Assembly: GCA_000697335.1 (NCBI GenBank)
Contig: JNEM01013684.1
Location: 1 to 18,870 of the forward strand
DNA: 18,870 nucleotides
Origin: Conidiobolus incongruus B7586
Taxonomy: Eukaryota > Entomophthoromycota > Entomophthoromycetes > Entomophthorales > Conidiobolaceae
Direction: 5' to 3'
The notes beneath the pieces were generated by a model. The model did no database searches. It was not told the origin of the DNA and saw only the letters and a list, made by a program, of their open reading frames with translations. Numbering within the stretch: position 1 is the stretch's first letter; every line of letters begins with the position of its first letter. Positions 1-11,087 of the stretch are shown in pieces. Position numbers and translations under genes: made by a program.

Positions 1-1087
1 ATAAATATAAAATATTATACAAAAGCTAGAGTTTTAAGATAAATGTTATAATAACTTATATACGTTAAATATAAATGATATATATATTATTGTAAATATT
101 TACCTATAATTAATAAATAAGTTTAAAAAATTAATAATTTTAAGTTTAATATATTAATTAATAACTATATATATTTCCAAAAGACTTTTTAATAATATAA
201 TCTTTTATATTTTATTTTATATTATTAAACTATATAGTATAAAAAAATAATAGATATAAAATAGCTTTTTTTAATTTTTTAACCTTAATTTAATTAAATT
301 CTATAAAATTAATTAAACAAAATAGTTAAAGTTATCCTATTAATAAAAGCTTTAAATAAGCAATAAAAATATATATAAGAAACTTAAAATTATATTAGTT
401 TTATTTAATATTAAAAGAAAATTAATGCTTAACTTATAAACTTAAAATCAAAAAAGAAAAAGATAAACATACTAAGTATTAATTTCCTTATTATAATTAA
501 AACTTATAAATCAATAACTTATCTTAGATAAACTTTTAATTTTGATATATTAATTAATAATTAATTAAATATAGCTATTTAAATTTTATTAAAAATAAAA
601 ATATATATTAATAATATAACTTAGTACAAATTAATTTTAATTTAAATTAATTATATTATTAATATAAATATAAATAATTGCAATTTTATGACTTGTTTTT
701 ATAAGTTAATATATATAGATATATTTTTATATTTAAGTGAAAAAATTAAATAGTATTTTTATATGATATTTAAAATATAATTTATAATATATATTATCAA
801 CAAATTTTATAAATCAAAATAATTTAAAAAATAATTATATTTAATATATTTTTTATGCTAGTAATACTGCCAATTAAAATTCATTATTATTAGACATTTT
901 AATTCACTAGTTCCAAAAATTTTTATTCAAATTAATTTTATCTTTTAATAAAAAATTAAATATAAAATAAAAAAGCGCTTGATTACAAAGTATATAAATA
1001 ATCATTATTTAATCAAATTTAAAATAAACCATAAACTTAGATTTCGCTTTCTTTACTTTTATATCAACACTGACCGATAGAAAAACT

Positions 1088-1132
1088 CCTAATATATTGG
1101 ATTATAGTGATTATGATGATTATTATATTAGG
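1088..1132. repeat. Hairpin-forming inverted repeat
   Basis: The arms CCTAATATA (1088-1096) and TATATTAGG (1124-1132) are perfectly complementary over 9 bp and flank a 27-base loop. The loop holds ATGATGA (1113-1119), which fits the C-box consensus RUGAUGA of C/D snoRNAs. No matching D box sits at the expected distance, so a snoRNA call is not supported. Short inverted repeats are common by chance in DNA this rich in A and T. Confidence 0.25.
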
Positions 1133-2611
1133 CAATTGAATAATACTGTAAAAAAATTTTATCCTATAAAAAATAGTTATCAAATATTAAAAGTTTAGCA
1201 AATATATAATAGAAACCTATTATTATTTTGAACAAATATTAATTTTATAGTTTCTTTTAATTTTTAAATTATATATTGAATATTATTATGAAAATTAATT
1301 ATAAAAAATATTTTTATTTAATTTCTGAAATAATTTTTTAATTTTTGGTATTTTATATTCTGTTTTTTTTATAATTTCAAAAAATATGAAATATTTTGAT
1401 ATTTAATTCAAATTAGTATATATATAAATATATATAAAATAGTTAATTTAAACAATGGTAATATTATTAATAAATATTAAGCTGAGTATATATTAAATTT
1501 AACAAATTTCATTAATAAAAGTCTAATTTTGTTAATAATTATTAAAAAAATATGAATTAAATAATATTCGAGTTTTAACAATTCATGCGTTTATATCAGT
1601 ATTTATATATTCCTTTCGTAGCATAAAAATCTTCTATAATAGTTTAGCCATAAAATTAATATAATATTGAAAAGTATTTCTTTCAATTAAAAGACTTATG
1701 AATCTAAATTAAATTAATATTATTAAATAAAATATCTTAGAAGATCAAAGTTGATTACATTGAATTAAATATATTAATAATATGATATTAACAGTAATAT
1801 TAATAAATTTTGAAATTATCTTTTTATCAAGTTAACGTTATGATTAAATATCAAAAATATTTTTTTGGTATTTAAAAAGCAAATTGTCACCTACTATGAA
1901 GATCAATTATAATCAAAATGATTAGTAAATTTTCAATATTAAATATAATCTTATTTAACTTTAAAAAAATCCAGATAAATACATAATCTATAGATATTAG
2001 TAAAAGAATAAAAAAATACTATACTCTAAACTACAGAATAAAAATTTATAAATCAAACATTTAATAACCCTATCAATTTGATTTTCCAAAAATTTCGACA
2101 AAATTCAAATAAAATTACTTTACTAGGTGAAGTATCACATTAATTTATGTGAATAATAAAAATGTTGATGTGGTAATGAGGAGTAGTGATATTTGGTTTT
2201 GAAACAATTGCTACAAGTTGAAAAAATATTAAGAAACTATAAATAAATTGTAAAATTAGTATATAATGATAATAAGTATTTTAGCGAAGATCATTTAAAT
2301 GTTAATTGAGTTTTTAAACTTAATATAATACTACAGCAGCCTTTAAAATAATCCCCTCAATTCGTAAACTAACGATTAAAACCATTAGCCCAAAGTCTAA
2401 AAACATAGATCAAATGTTTATAAAATATGCAAACTGTCATAAGTTTCAAAATTTATTTATATTGGGTTATTGAAAAACTTGAATAAATTGGTTGAAATTA
2501 TTAACCCTTAATATCTTATAATAAATTTTTTTTCAAGTGAAAAATTAATTCAATTGTTGGATTATTTAAAATAATATCCATGATAACTTTTAAAATATAA
2601 TATAATATAAT

Positions 2612-2637
2612 TATATCTAATTATATAATTAGATATA
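2612..2637. repeat. Perfect 26-nt palindrome
   Basis: Thirteen-base arms meet with no spacer between 2624 and 2625, and the one C/G pair in each arm also matches (C2617 with G2632). The arms begin TATATCTAATTAT. It may extrude as a cruciform or fold as a hairpin in RNA. It lies in gene-free DNA, about 380 bp beyond the stop of the CDC25-like gene. No function is implied by the sequence alone. Confidence 0.45.
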
Positions 2638-3015
2638 TATCCTTATAATATTAATTTCATTAATAATCAAAAAATTCCAATTAGTATGATGTAATAATAA
2701 ATTTTTTCTAATTTTTACTAAATATTATCATATATCATTAACAAAAACAATATCTAATATATGATATACAATACAAATAAAAACAAATATATTATGTTAA
2801 ATTCGAAATATAAACATTTATTAAAAATTTATAGAACATTGATATTGAATTAAAGAAATTGAAATTATAAACAAATAGAGTGAGTAGAAATATTATAAGC
2901 TAAATAAAATTTGGATTATGATAATTAGAAAATATTAACAAAAACGAAAGGTGATTATATACATACGGGTGTATATACAGAAGTGGGGTTGATGCAAGGA
3001 TAGCATATAGGATGA

Positions 3016-4295
3016 TCATTCAGGAAGGTTCGAGTGAGGACGAGCGAGGTTCAGTCCCAAACGGTCCAGCCTATGGTTGAAGGTGAGCATCTTCTTGGCC
3101 ATATCTGACCTGTGCTCTCTACAATCCATTGGAGTGTACCCTTGAGGTTCACACCGGTTGGGGAACGTTTCATAGAAAGTGGCATAACCGCCGTCGAGAA
3201 TATAGAGTTCGGGGTATTTGAGGCCTTTACTATTGTCTCTGCCTCTCTTTAATTTGGTAAAGGTTTCATCCAAATTCCTTAATTTTTGAGCACTAATAAA
3301 CAAATTAATAAATAATCCAATATCAAATATATTATATTAGCTTACATTTTTGGTGCACGATCCATGGAGTATTCACAATAAATTATCATTAAATTAACAC
3401 GATTATCCCCACCCTGAGAGTCAGAAGAGAGTACCAAATTGGGTAGCTTCCTCGGGTCTGGGAAATTCTCGGCTCCAGGGAGATGACCTCCGTCGAATTC
3501 GTACTCAAATCGACAGTCGAGAATGCGTAAATCGTGGTAGTATTCAGAGTAACAGCCGTCTAGAACTTGTCGCATAGTTTGAACCGTTATTAATGGTATT
3601 CTATGTTCATTAGAATGGTAGCAAGGTAGGATAGATCCCATAGGCGGTGCGGGAAGTGTGGGAGCGTCGCTACAGCTGACGATTCTGCGTGAAGGCTGTG
3701 CAGAAGGGTCATAGAGAGGGAAGTTTTGTACCACAGGCTTAGCTTTGGCCAAATGAGTAGTGTTTGGAAGAGGATCTCGTGAGAAATAGGGATCTTCTAC
3801 AATTTGCACCACAGGTTTAGTAGGCTCGGACTCTAGCTTGCGTTTTAGCTGCGGATTCTTATTCCCGGCTAAAAACACTGGAGCTTTCGTCATCACCTTG
3901 TTGATAAATTCAGGTGGCGTTTTTAAAGCAGCTAAAGCATCTATAACTCCTTTGGGGAGATTTTGTACAATGTACAAACTGGGATCGTCCAAAAGTTCGC
4001 TAGGAATCTTTTGTTCAGATGATTTCTCTTCTTTTGCTACTACAGGTTTACATTCTTCTGTAGCTATAGGTTTAGCCAAAGGGTTGACCCTTGGTGGCGC
4101 CAAGTTGGGGTAGCGAGCTTTGGGCCTAGCTCTATCTACGCTCAATTTGACTCTGGGGTCATTCAAGTTCACGAATGGGGACAAATTTTCTGGCCTCTTT
4201 CGGGGAACAGAAGGTATTGGAGGGTTTTTTAAATTGGCTGGCGTATCTGAATTATCAGAGAAATTTACTGCCATAGTTCTTCTATTCATGATCAT
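3016..4295 (-). CDS. CDC25: CDC25-type dual-specificity phosphatase (M-phase inducer)
   Basis: Two exons, complement(3016..3292, 3346..4295), give 408 residues. The 53-bp intron (3293-3345) starts GTAAGC and ends TTATTAG, and splicing restores frame as ...RAPK-I-AQKLRN. Residues 1 to about 215 are proline-rich and look disordered. The rhodanese/CDC25 domain follows: LDCRFEYEFDGGHLPGA (substrate face), then the catalytic CX5R loop CEYSMDR with Cys307 and Arg313, then YPELYILDGGY and CEPQGYTPMD, all hallmark CDC25 segments. Known role of the family: it removes inhibitory phosphates from the Thr-Tyr pair of CDK1 and so triggers mitosis. The start is the first ATG after an in-frame stop; Met3 or Met8 are possible alternatives. 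The stop is TGA. It could serve another CDK, but the family call is firm. Confidence 0.93.
3293..3345 (-). other. CDC25 intron (53 bp)
   Basis: The donor GTAAGC and acceptor TTATTAG interrupt the codon just after the catalytic loop (phase 2). Translation straight through meets a stop at once, while splicing joins the active-site exon to the conserved YPELYIL exon. A possible branch site ATTAAT lies before the acceptor. Confidence 0.9.
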
Positions 4296-5908
4296 ATTGG
4301 TGATAGTTGGGTAAAATAGAGTTTAAGTCAAAGAGGCAATTGGTTAGCGGAATGGGGAATTAATTTTTGATTAAAATGATTCAGAAGAATTTGAGTTGGT
4401 TTCTATTGATCAAATGATATGAATTAAGCAATCAAATGTTATATACTAATTTCTATTCCATCACGTGAAGAAGCCAAATGAGCTGAAAAAAGAAGTCCAA
4501 TATCCTTGGAGCTGGATTTGGAATGATGAGGAGAAACACACAGTTATAACTCTTGACTTAATCGAGATTACAATTATAGTTTTAGAATCCTGATTAAAAT
4601 TATGGTTAATATCCCTCCTAATCGTCTTAAAATATATCCTTAGGATTTCTACTCATTGCACAAATATGTGTTTCCCATTGACTAACTACAATTTTCTCTT
4701 ATTGCTATGGATCATTAGATTATGTAATTTTCCCCATATTTTGATCTGAAATATTCGAATTGATAAGTTATCAAATAAAAATGTATTATACACATCTTAG
4801 TTTATATAATATTAATTATAGTAATCAAAATCAAATCATAATCGATTGAAGTATATTCAATTCTAAATAGAGATATATTTAAGAAATAACATAATTTAAT
4901 ATGAAGAGATATATAAATTTAAAAAAAAATGCATTTATTTTGACAATATCCAATGATTTTATAAACTTCTATCGCTCATAAGCTATTATTAAGATCGAAA
5001 AAAGAGAATGAATTATAAACCCTAGTCAAGAACTCGTTTAATTAATATGAATAATAGTTAATATAAAATTAATAATCTAAAATGAGAAATTAATAAAATT
5101 ATTCCAGTTATATTTATTCAATTGTTAACCATATTATAATTAATAAAATAATGATCCAATTTTATTTTATTAGTTTTATGTCCAGACTGTGATAATTGAT
5201 ATAAAAATTATTTTTCATAAATAAAGAGCATCCATATTAAATTAAAATGATTCAATAATTTTTCTTCATATCACCTGATTCAAGATAATATACTTGATTT
5301 TAGAAAAGTTATAAACATTAAATTTAAAAAGAATTAAAACTAACTTGCAATGGAATTGACTGAATATTTTACGATTAGTAATAATCTAAATTTTTGTCTT
5401 TTGAATTTATTCATAAATGAGAGATGATTTTCCTGGAATTATGACGATCTTCAGGCAATTTAATCTGATCTAATACTAATATTAATATTTTATTAATTTA
5501 ATTCTATCTAAAAAATTTTTCATTATTAAAAGAATCATCTCAAAAAATAAGAATATTATAAGTGTTATCCTTGTAAAGAATGAAATATAATTGACTATAT
5601 ATGGCTAATTAAAATTGATCAGTTTTAACTATGTGGTTATATATTAAATATATTTTATATTTAATAATTTTATATAATATATTCTTAACTGAAAGGTGTT
5701 AAAAATTATTCAAATAACAACATATATTTAATCAATCCAATATATTTAGAATGGATAATAATAGAAATAAAATTTAATTATATATTCTAAAATTAATAAA
5801 AAAATTAAGATTATAAATAACTTGTATTGAATACATGTTAGTATAAGCTAATATATATCTAAGTTTTATTGATCAATATTTAATCTAAACAATTTAACAG
5901 TAAGATTT
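4296..5908. other. Intergenic, upstream of CDC25 and downstream of TRM4
   Basis: About 1.6 kb without a supportable open frame on either strand. The first 250 bp should hold the CDC25 promoter and are less AT-rich than the rest. A CACGTG palindrome lies there. From about 4580 onward the sequence is A/T-rich spacer. The right end carries the 3' flank of the TRM4/NSUN2 gene. No RNA gene or repeat was recognised. Confidence 0.55.
4462..4467. promoter_or_regulatory. CACGTG E-box-like site upstream of CDC25
   Basis: CACGTG, the core bound by bHLH factors (for example Cbf1/Pho4 type in fungi), lies 167 bp before the CDC25 start. It is a GC-rich hexamer in AT-rich DNA, so chance occurrence is less likely than usual. 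Function is inferred from position only. Confidence 0.3.
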
Positions 5909-8388
5909 CTATTTAAATAATCTAGCCTTCAAACTCTTCTTTTCATTGTCATTAAGTAAGAGGTTGACACTGGTAGGAGCAACCCAGAGAGGATACAATA
6001 ATTTGGTGTTGAAATAGGGGCAGAGCTCGTATTCAGCACCAGCTTCGGGTTCATGAGCCTTAGGGTCGAAGATAATAACTACTGAGCGGTTGGATAATCC
6101 CTCTAATTTCTTTTGCAAGTGATCGGATAATTTGTTGAAGAAGGGATTGCGTTCATTGAGGACAGCATACATATCCTTGAGTGTAACATTGATTACGAGT
6201 TCAGGCTTAAGTGTGCTCAAAACAGCGCCAGCACCTTCGGATTGGATACGGAAATGGCATTCAAGGTTTCTAGAAGCATCAGTTCTGATAAATGTCTTAA
6301 TACCTGTGTAAACTGTTCTGATCCTGTGAGCATTTCTAGCTTTGAGCACTTTAGCGATTGATGAACTAACAAAGTTGACACTACCATTGTTATTGCTTTC
6401 AGAGCGAACTAATAATTGGTTAAGAGGGAATTTTTCGAGACCATAATGTTTGCGAATGTTGTCAGCTTCGCTGCCATCCTGTTTCAAAAAGATGAAGGGT
6501 TCTTCAACGTATTTACCATTCTTATAACGAGAAGCTTTCACTTGCTCACCGTTTCCTTGCTCCTTGATTTCGGAAGTGTTAGGTTCGGTTTCCGTAACAG
6601 GTGCAGATTCGACGTTGTCACCGTCAATAATAGTAGCATCGGAAATATCAACAGATTCGGCTTGAATTGCGGCATCAGCATCAGCTTCATTTTCAGCTTG
6701 AGCCTCGGCTTCAGTCTCGATTGCCTTGGCCTTGGCTTCCATCTTGAGAGGAGCATCCAAAGACTTTTCTAAGACAGCAACAAAGAATGCACCAGTATTT
6801 TGATGATGAGGATAAATTCTAACACTAAAAAGGAGATCAATATAAATTAGAGAATGTATAATTCAACTAATTACCATCTTTCCAAATGAAGGCCAGAAGG
6901 ATCAGATGGGGGGAAAAAGGTAGGTACCATCCACTTACGACGTTTAGGTCCCAATTGTTCTTCATCATCGACTTCTTTGTTTTCACTATTCAATACTTTC
7001 CAAGTAGACAAACCAGGAGCGCGTTTAAGCTCAGGAAGTTCATTAGAAACGTCTTTAAGGGTGACATATGGAGCGTATTTTTGAAGGACAGTAGCGATTA
7101 CAGCTTCGTTTTCAATTGGGTTCAATGAACAAGTAGAGTAAACGATGCGACCACCAGGCTTAAGCATTTGAATACCTCTGGACAGGATATTAACTTGGAG
7201 GTTATGAAGACTGTAACCGTTGGTAGGGACCCAATCTTTCCAGATGGTGATATTCTTTCTAAGAGTACCATCACCACTATGAAAAATATCAAAAATTAGA
7301 GATTGATATACAAATGCTAGTGTTGGATAAATTACCTGCAAGGTACATCACATAAAATTCTGTCAAATCTTAAAGGATTGAATTTATCAGATCCATCCTA
7401 AATAAAGTCTGCTTAGATCAATTGAAAAAAATTATTAAATTGAATTACCTCATTTTGCAAATTAATATTGGGGAAAAGTTGGGCTTCATGATTAGTAACC
7501 ATCAAACAGGGAGACTTCAACCTCTTGGTATTATGAACGAGAGTGTAGCTTCTCTTTTGGTTGGCGTCATTAGCAATAATCAGTCCCTTAGGAACATTAA
7601 CAGCTAAATGTGCTTCCAAATCATCCAAATCATCTGAACTAGTACGGCTCAAATCCTCTCTGTGCAAAGCTTCAATTAACTGATTAGTTTTGGATCCAGG
7701 AGCAGCACACATATCGAGCACATAATGATGAGGCTCAACACCGAGCAACAATGGGGGAACCATACTGACGGCTTCTTGACGGCTGATATTGCCGACATCA
7801 GTTTCACCAACCAAGAATTTGTGGAATTCTTGGAATTCTTCGCATTTTCTGACATTGGTGCGGGAACTGGGAACATGCCATCCGAACTCATCAGGATACC
7901 AAGGGAGAGGAAATGGAGGTTGAATAGGCTCACCATCGATGGTCTTGCCCTCAAGACTGGGAATGAAACGGTTCTTGAGCATATTCAAAATTTCCATACC
8001 TTGACTGAAATCAGAATTAATTTGAAAGATCTTTTGAAAATATTGCAAATTAAATTACCTTCTGGTACCAGTAATACGGAAAGTAACGGGCAAAGATTCC
8101 TTCAAATAAGTTTTAAATTGCTCAAACTCTTCTTCATTGGGGATGATATTTTGTAACTAAAAAATTATTCAACAAAATTTTTTTAAATATATATTATTTT
8201 TAAGTACTTTATAATATTCGAAGAATTTTTCGTTATCTTTATTGGCTTCATCGTAATGGAGTCTCTCTTTACGAGGTTGTTGACCTTGACTATCCTTGTT
8301 TTGGTTTTGCCCCTATTGAAATAAATCAGGAAAAAAATATTATGATCATTAAAAATTGTACCTTATTCTTCTTGAAACGTTTACCCAT
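5909..8388 (-). CDS. TRM4: tRNA (cytosine-5) methyltransferase, TRM4/NSUN2 family
   Basis: Seven exons, complement(5909..6824, 6875..7276, 7336..7397, 7449..8004, 8059..8156, 8208..8312, 8362..8388), give 721 residues (human NSUN2 is 767). It methylates C5 of cytosine in tRNA using SAM. Visible parts: a basic start MGKRFKKNK; NISRQEAVSM; SAM motif I LDMCAAPGSK (173-182); motif IV DVPCSGDG with Cys282, the release cysteine; motif VI YSTCSLNP with the catalytic nucleophile Cys332; [22 protein letters not shown]; an acidic Ala/Glu-rich linker (about 446-513); and the NSUN2-specific C-terminal domain (about 522-721) with YTGIKTF and NPFF. Only splicing brings these together in frame. The first exon is 27 nt. 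The stop is TAG. Within the NSUN family, the C-terminal domain points to NSUN2/Trm4 rather than NSUN1 or NSUN5. Confidence 0.95.
6825..8361 (-). other. Six short introns of TRM4/NSUN2
   Basis: The introns are 8313-8361 (49 bp, donor GTACAA), 8157-8207 (51, GTACTT), 8005-8058 (54, GTAATT), 7398-7448 (51, GTAATT), 7277-7335 (59, GTAATT) and 6825-6874 (50, GTAATT). All end in TAG or CAG. Each was placed where splicing restores the conserved protein, for example ...DVPC-S-GDG across the fifth intron and ...LERC-VRIYP across the sixth. The 54-bp and 51-bp introns are multiples of three but contain in-frame stops, so retention would truncate the protein. Confidence 0.88.
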
Positions 8389-9539
8389 TTTATTTAAATT
8401 AACACAATATTTTTTCTAATTAATATTTAAAATATTGAAATTATTTTATATTATAATTATAATTAATTGTAATTCAATTATAATTTTAAAATAGTCAAAT
8501 TTGCTAAATTAACCTTTTATTATTTTATTATGGAATTTATTTTTATGGGATAATATATATTTTGGTATTTTTATCTTAATTGATTTAAAAATAATAAATT
8601 TACTCAATAAAACAATGTCCATATATATGTATATACTTCTAATTATTCACAACTTTGTTATATATACAGACCAATTATATCAATGACAATTTAAATAACG
8701 CAAGTAATGAATATATATTTTTTCAATTAATTATTCCTAATATATATAATTTATACCAATAATTTGAATTAATTATTAAAACATATTTTTTAAATCAAAA
8801 TTTGAATTCATTTATTAGTAATTAATTTATTATTATAGATTTAATAACTGGTATTTATATACTATTTTATTTTGCTATTTAAATTTCAAAAGTAAATATA
8901 TTTCATGAGTCGAAAGATTTTCAAAAATTATTAAATGCTGATTTCCTAAAAATAAAATTTCAAACTAATCATATGATTTGTTTAATTGTATTAAATTGAT
9001 AATTAGCAAAGTAAATACAATGAGGTTATAATTGAAGATAAATTGTAATTTTATTTAATTGATTAGACTTAAAATATATAAAATTAAATAAATATTATTC
9101 ATTTATTAGAGGAGTAAAATTACAAAAAAAATGTATTTAAAGTGATAAATATTACTGTTAATATATTATTTCAATAGCCAAAAGAATTTAAATAAAATTA
9201 TAAAAAAAATAAATTGAGTTTGAATTATATATTGTATCGATATATGGAATTCAGCGATTCATATTGTAAAAAAAGCAACAGATGTCGTAGTATAATAATC
9301 CTGGTTAGAAATTGAAATAGATATCTATAGATATTATAATTATCAGATAATAAAACAACGTTTAATTAGAATTCGCGAAAAATAAAAATATAATTGTTGA
9401 AATCAATATATGCCAATTGAGCAACATTTAAATGAGTTTGGATAAAAATATAAAGCTCAGGAATCAGGTAACGAATCAGCTATATATAATTAATAATGAG
9501 CGAATTGAAATGTATTTTAATAATAGTATACTAAGACAT
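8389..9539. other. Intergenic, upstream of TRM4 and downstream of RPN10
   Basis: About 1.15 kb of A/T-rich DNA with no supportable open frame. It must hold the TRM4 promoter at its left end and the RPN10 3' flank at its right end. Slightly less AT-rich patches occur near 9240-9310 and 9420-9500, but I recognise no RNA family in them. Confidence 0.55.
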
Positions 9540-10716
9540 TTATTCTAAATCAAAATTAGTATATAATAAAATAATTTCATATATGTATATTACCTTCCAT
9601 TTTGTCGTCTTTATTGTCATCGTCTTGGTTATTATTATTCTGATCCATCATGGAGAGTTGGATAGCACGTGCAATTTGAGCTTCTTCGGATTCATCATCG
9701 TCCATAAAAACATCTGGGGGAGGAGGGATAGTGGAAGGGGCAGGACCTAATTCAGTTTGAGCAGATGATTCGGTATTTTCACCGGATTTGGCTCTGGCAG
9801 CTTCTTGTCTAGCTCTTTCTTCCTCCATAGAAATACGGAGTGCAAGCGCAAGTTCGGGATCGACAGATGGATCAACTCCAAATTCAAAGTTGTTAGAGCG
9901 GGATACACTACCGCCATCTTCAGAGGCAAGAATGGGTGATGTTAGGATAACGTCACTAAGAAGATTATCACTTGGTTGGACCGTAAGAAAATGACTATAA
10001 AATATTAGTTAAATTAATAAATTACGTCAAAATGGATGTTTACACACCTGTTATCGGCACTGTTAACCAATTCGACAAAAGTGGATAATTTTTGTTCATT
10101 TTCAGCATATTCTCCAAAATTGATGATGTCAATAGCCACATTGTTTTTCTTCATCTTTTTAGCCAAATGTGCCAATTGTTGTTCTGTGGCTTGAACGGGA
10201 CTTCCTACAAATACAATTACACGCTGACGTTGGTTCTTGTTTTGACGATGTTTTAAAGCGAGCTATTAGAAAGGAGTCATTAATAAAAATATGCCATTAT
10301 GTAGTCTAGGACTTATTGTTACATGAGCTACTTGGATTCCTTCTACCAAATTGATAGAACCCTCAAGATTGACTTTGTGAGCTGTAGTTAATACTTTACC
10401 CAAATCAGAGGATAATGTAGTCAAGACTTTTGGACTAAATTATTTAAAAAATTAGTGAATTAAATTTTGTAATTATAGAATTTAATACCCTTTGCCTGCC
10501 ATAGTCAATACACCTACAGTATTTTCAGGATGGTCAGAAGTTTTAGAGCGGAATATAAGACCCAAAGCATCGTATTGAGCTTCTAGACGAGTTGGTAAAT
10601 AATCTCCATTACGCATGTATTCGGAGTTGTCGAGGCTATATTTAATAGGATTAGTTTAAATTTAAATGAATTTGAATAAGTAATACTGACACAACCATAG
10701 TAGCTTCTAATACCAT
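9540..10716 (-). CDS. RPN10: 26S proteasome ubiquitin receptor Rpn10/PSMD4
   Basis: Six exons, complement(9540..9544, 9594..9994, 10048..10262, 10323..10434, 10489..10635, 10691..10716), give 301 residues. It sits in the proteasome regulatory particle, binds ubiquitin chains and steadies the lid-base joint. The VWA domain begins [20 protein letters not shown] and contains the family signatures [21 protein letters not shown] and [11 protein letters not shown], then [14 protein letters not shown]. Two ubiquitin-interacting motifs follow: [15 protein letters not shown] (about 211-226) and [14 protein letters not shown] (about 269-282), then an Asn/Asp-rich tail. The first exon is only 26 nt; the donor GTCAGT is chosen because it alone gives VVLDNS. 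The last intron splits the penultimate codon; without that splice the protein would be 305 residues and end at 9577. The family call is secure. Confidence 0.95.
9545..10690 (-). other. Five short introns of RPN10
   Basis: The introns are 10636-10690 (55 bp, donor GTCAGT), 10435-10488 (54, GTATTA), 10263-10322 (60, GTAACA), 9995-10047 (53, GTGTGT) and 9545-9593 (49, GTAATA). CTAAT, a likely branch site, lies 8 to 20 bases before the acceptor in several. The first four are fixed by continuity of the conserved VWA domain. The fifth rests on splice signals only. Confidence 0.85.
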
Positions 10717-11087
10717 TTTGAATGTTAAATTTAATTGATAATAATAAAACTAATGCTGATTTAAATATTTAAAGTGAAATTAATGTTAAATTTTATTATT
10801 AATTGTGGTTATGATAATTGATTGTACTGCTTACGTGATCTAAAATTTAAATTCATAGATATAGTCATTCATGGTAATAACTATTATGGGATAAATATCA
10901 AGATTTGGTGATTAATACGTCATGATAATTGGACCACTTTTGATTGATATTAAATTAATTAATTCATAATACAAGAATTTCTAACTTGGTATTTTGATTT
11001 GAATTCAGTTAAACATCTTTAAACTAATAAATAATATTAATCAAACTAGCATTAAACTATAATAATCAATTCTTTTTTACGCTATTC
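10717..11087. promoter_or_regulatory. Divergent promoter region, RPN10 / molybdopterin synthase
   Basis: The 371 bp between the two start codons must serve both genes, which point away from each other. Two ACGT-core sites stand out in AT-rich DNA: TTACGTGA at 10831-10838 and TACGTCA at 10916-10922. The second resembles an ATF/CREB-type bZIP half-palindrome. The fungal proteasome element GGTGGCAAA (Rpn4 site) was not found. Factor identity is inference. Confidence 0.4.

Larger units (their letters stand above)
1..3015. other. AT-rich intergenic desert, no gene seen
   Basis: About 3 kb of very AT-rich DNA with frequent stops in all six frames and no open frame long enough to support. Runs of A and T and short A/T inverted repeats dominate. 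Slightly less extreme patches lie near 1030-1150 and 2100-2400, but I recognise no protein or RNA family in either. A perfect 26-nt palindrome at 2612-2637 and a 9-bp hairpin at 1088-1132 are listed separately. The last part is the 3' flank of the CDC25-like gene, and no polyadenylation signal can be separated from the background. Confidence 0.6.

Noticed and set aside
2100-2400. Patch of slightly higher G+C as a decayed gene or RNA.
   Set aside because: No frame gives recognisable protein and no hairpin or box set supports an RNA.
3838-4113. Plus-strand open frames opposite CDC25.
   Set aside because: They are antisense to the first CDC25 exon and have no family resemblance.
5909-6760. The NSUN2 C-terminal exon taken as a separate gene (it looks like a stand-alone 283-residue protein).
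   Set aside because: The preceding splice joins it in frame to LERC, and [15 protein letters not shown] and the NSUN2 C-terminal domain belong to one protein.
7725-8156. A 143-codon plus-strand open frame.
   Set aside because: It lies antisense to conserved TRM4 exons 3 and 4 and crosses their introns, so it is a shadow of that gene.
9577-9593. RPN10 ending by read-through as ...GNIHI.
   Set aside because: The GTAATA, CTAAT and TTTAG signals and the 49-bp spacing match the other introns; kept as an alternative but not preferred.
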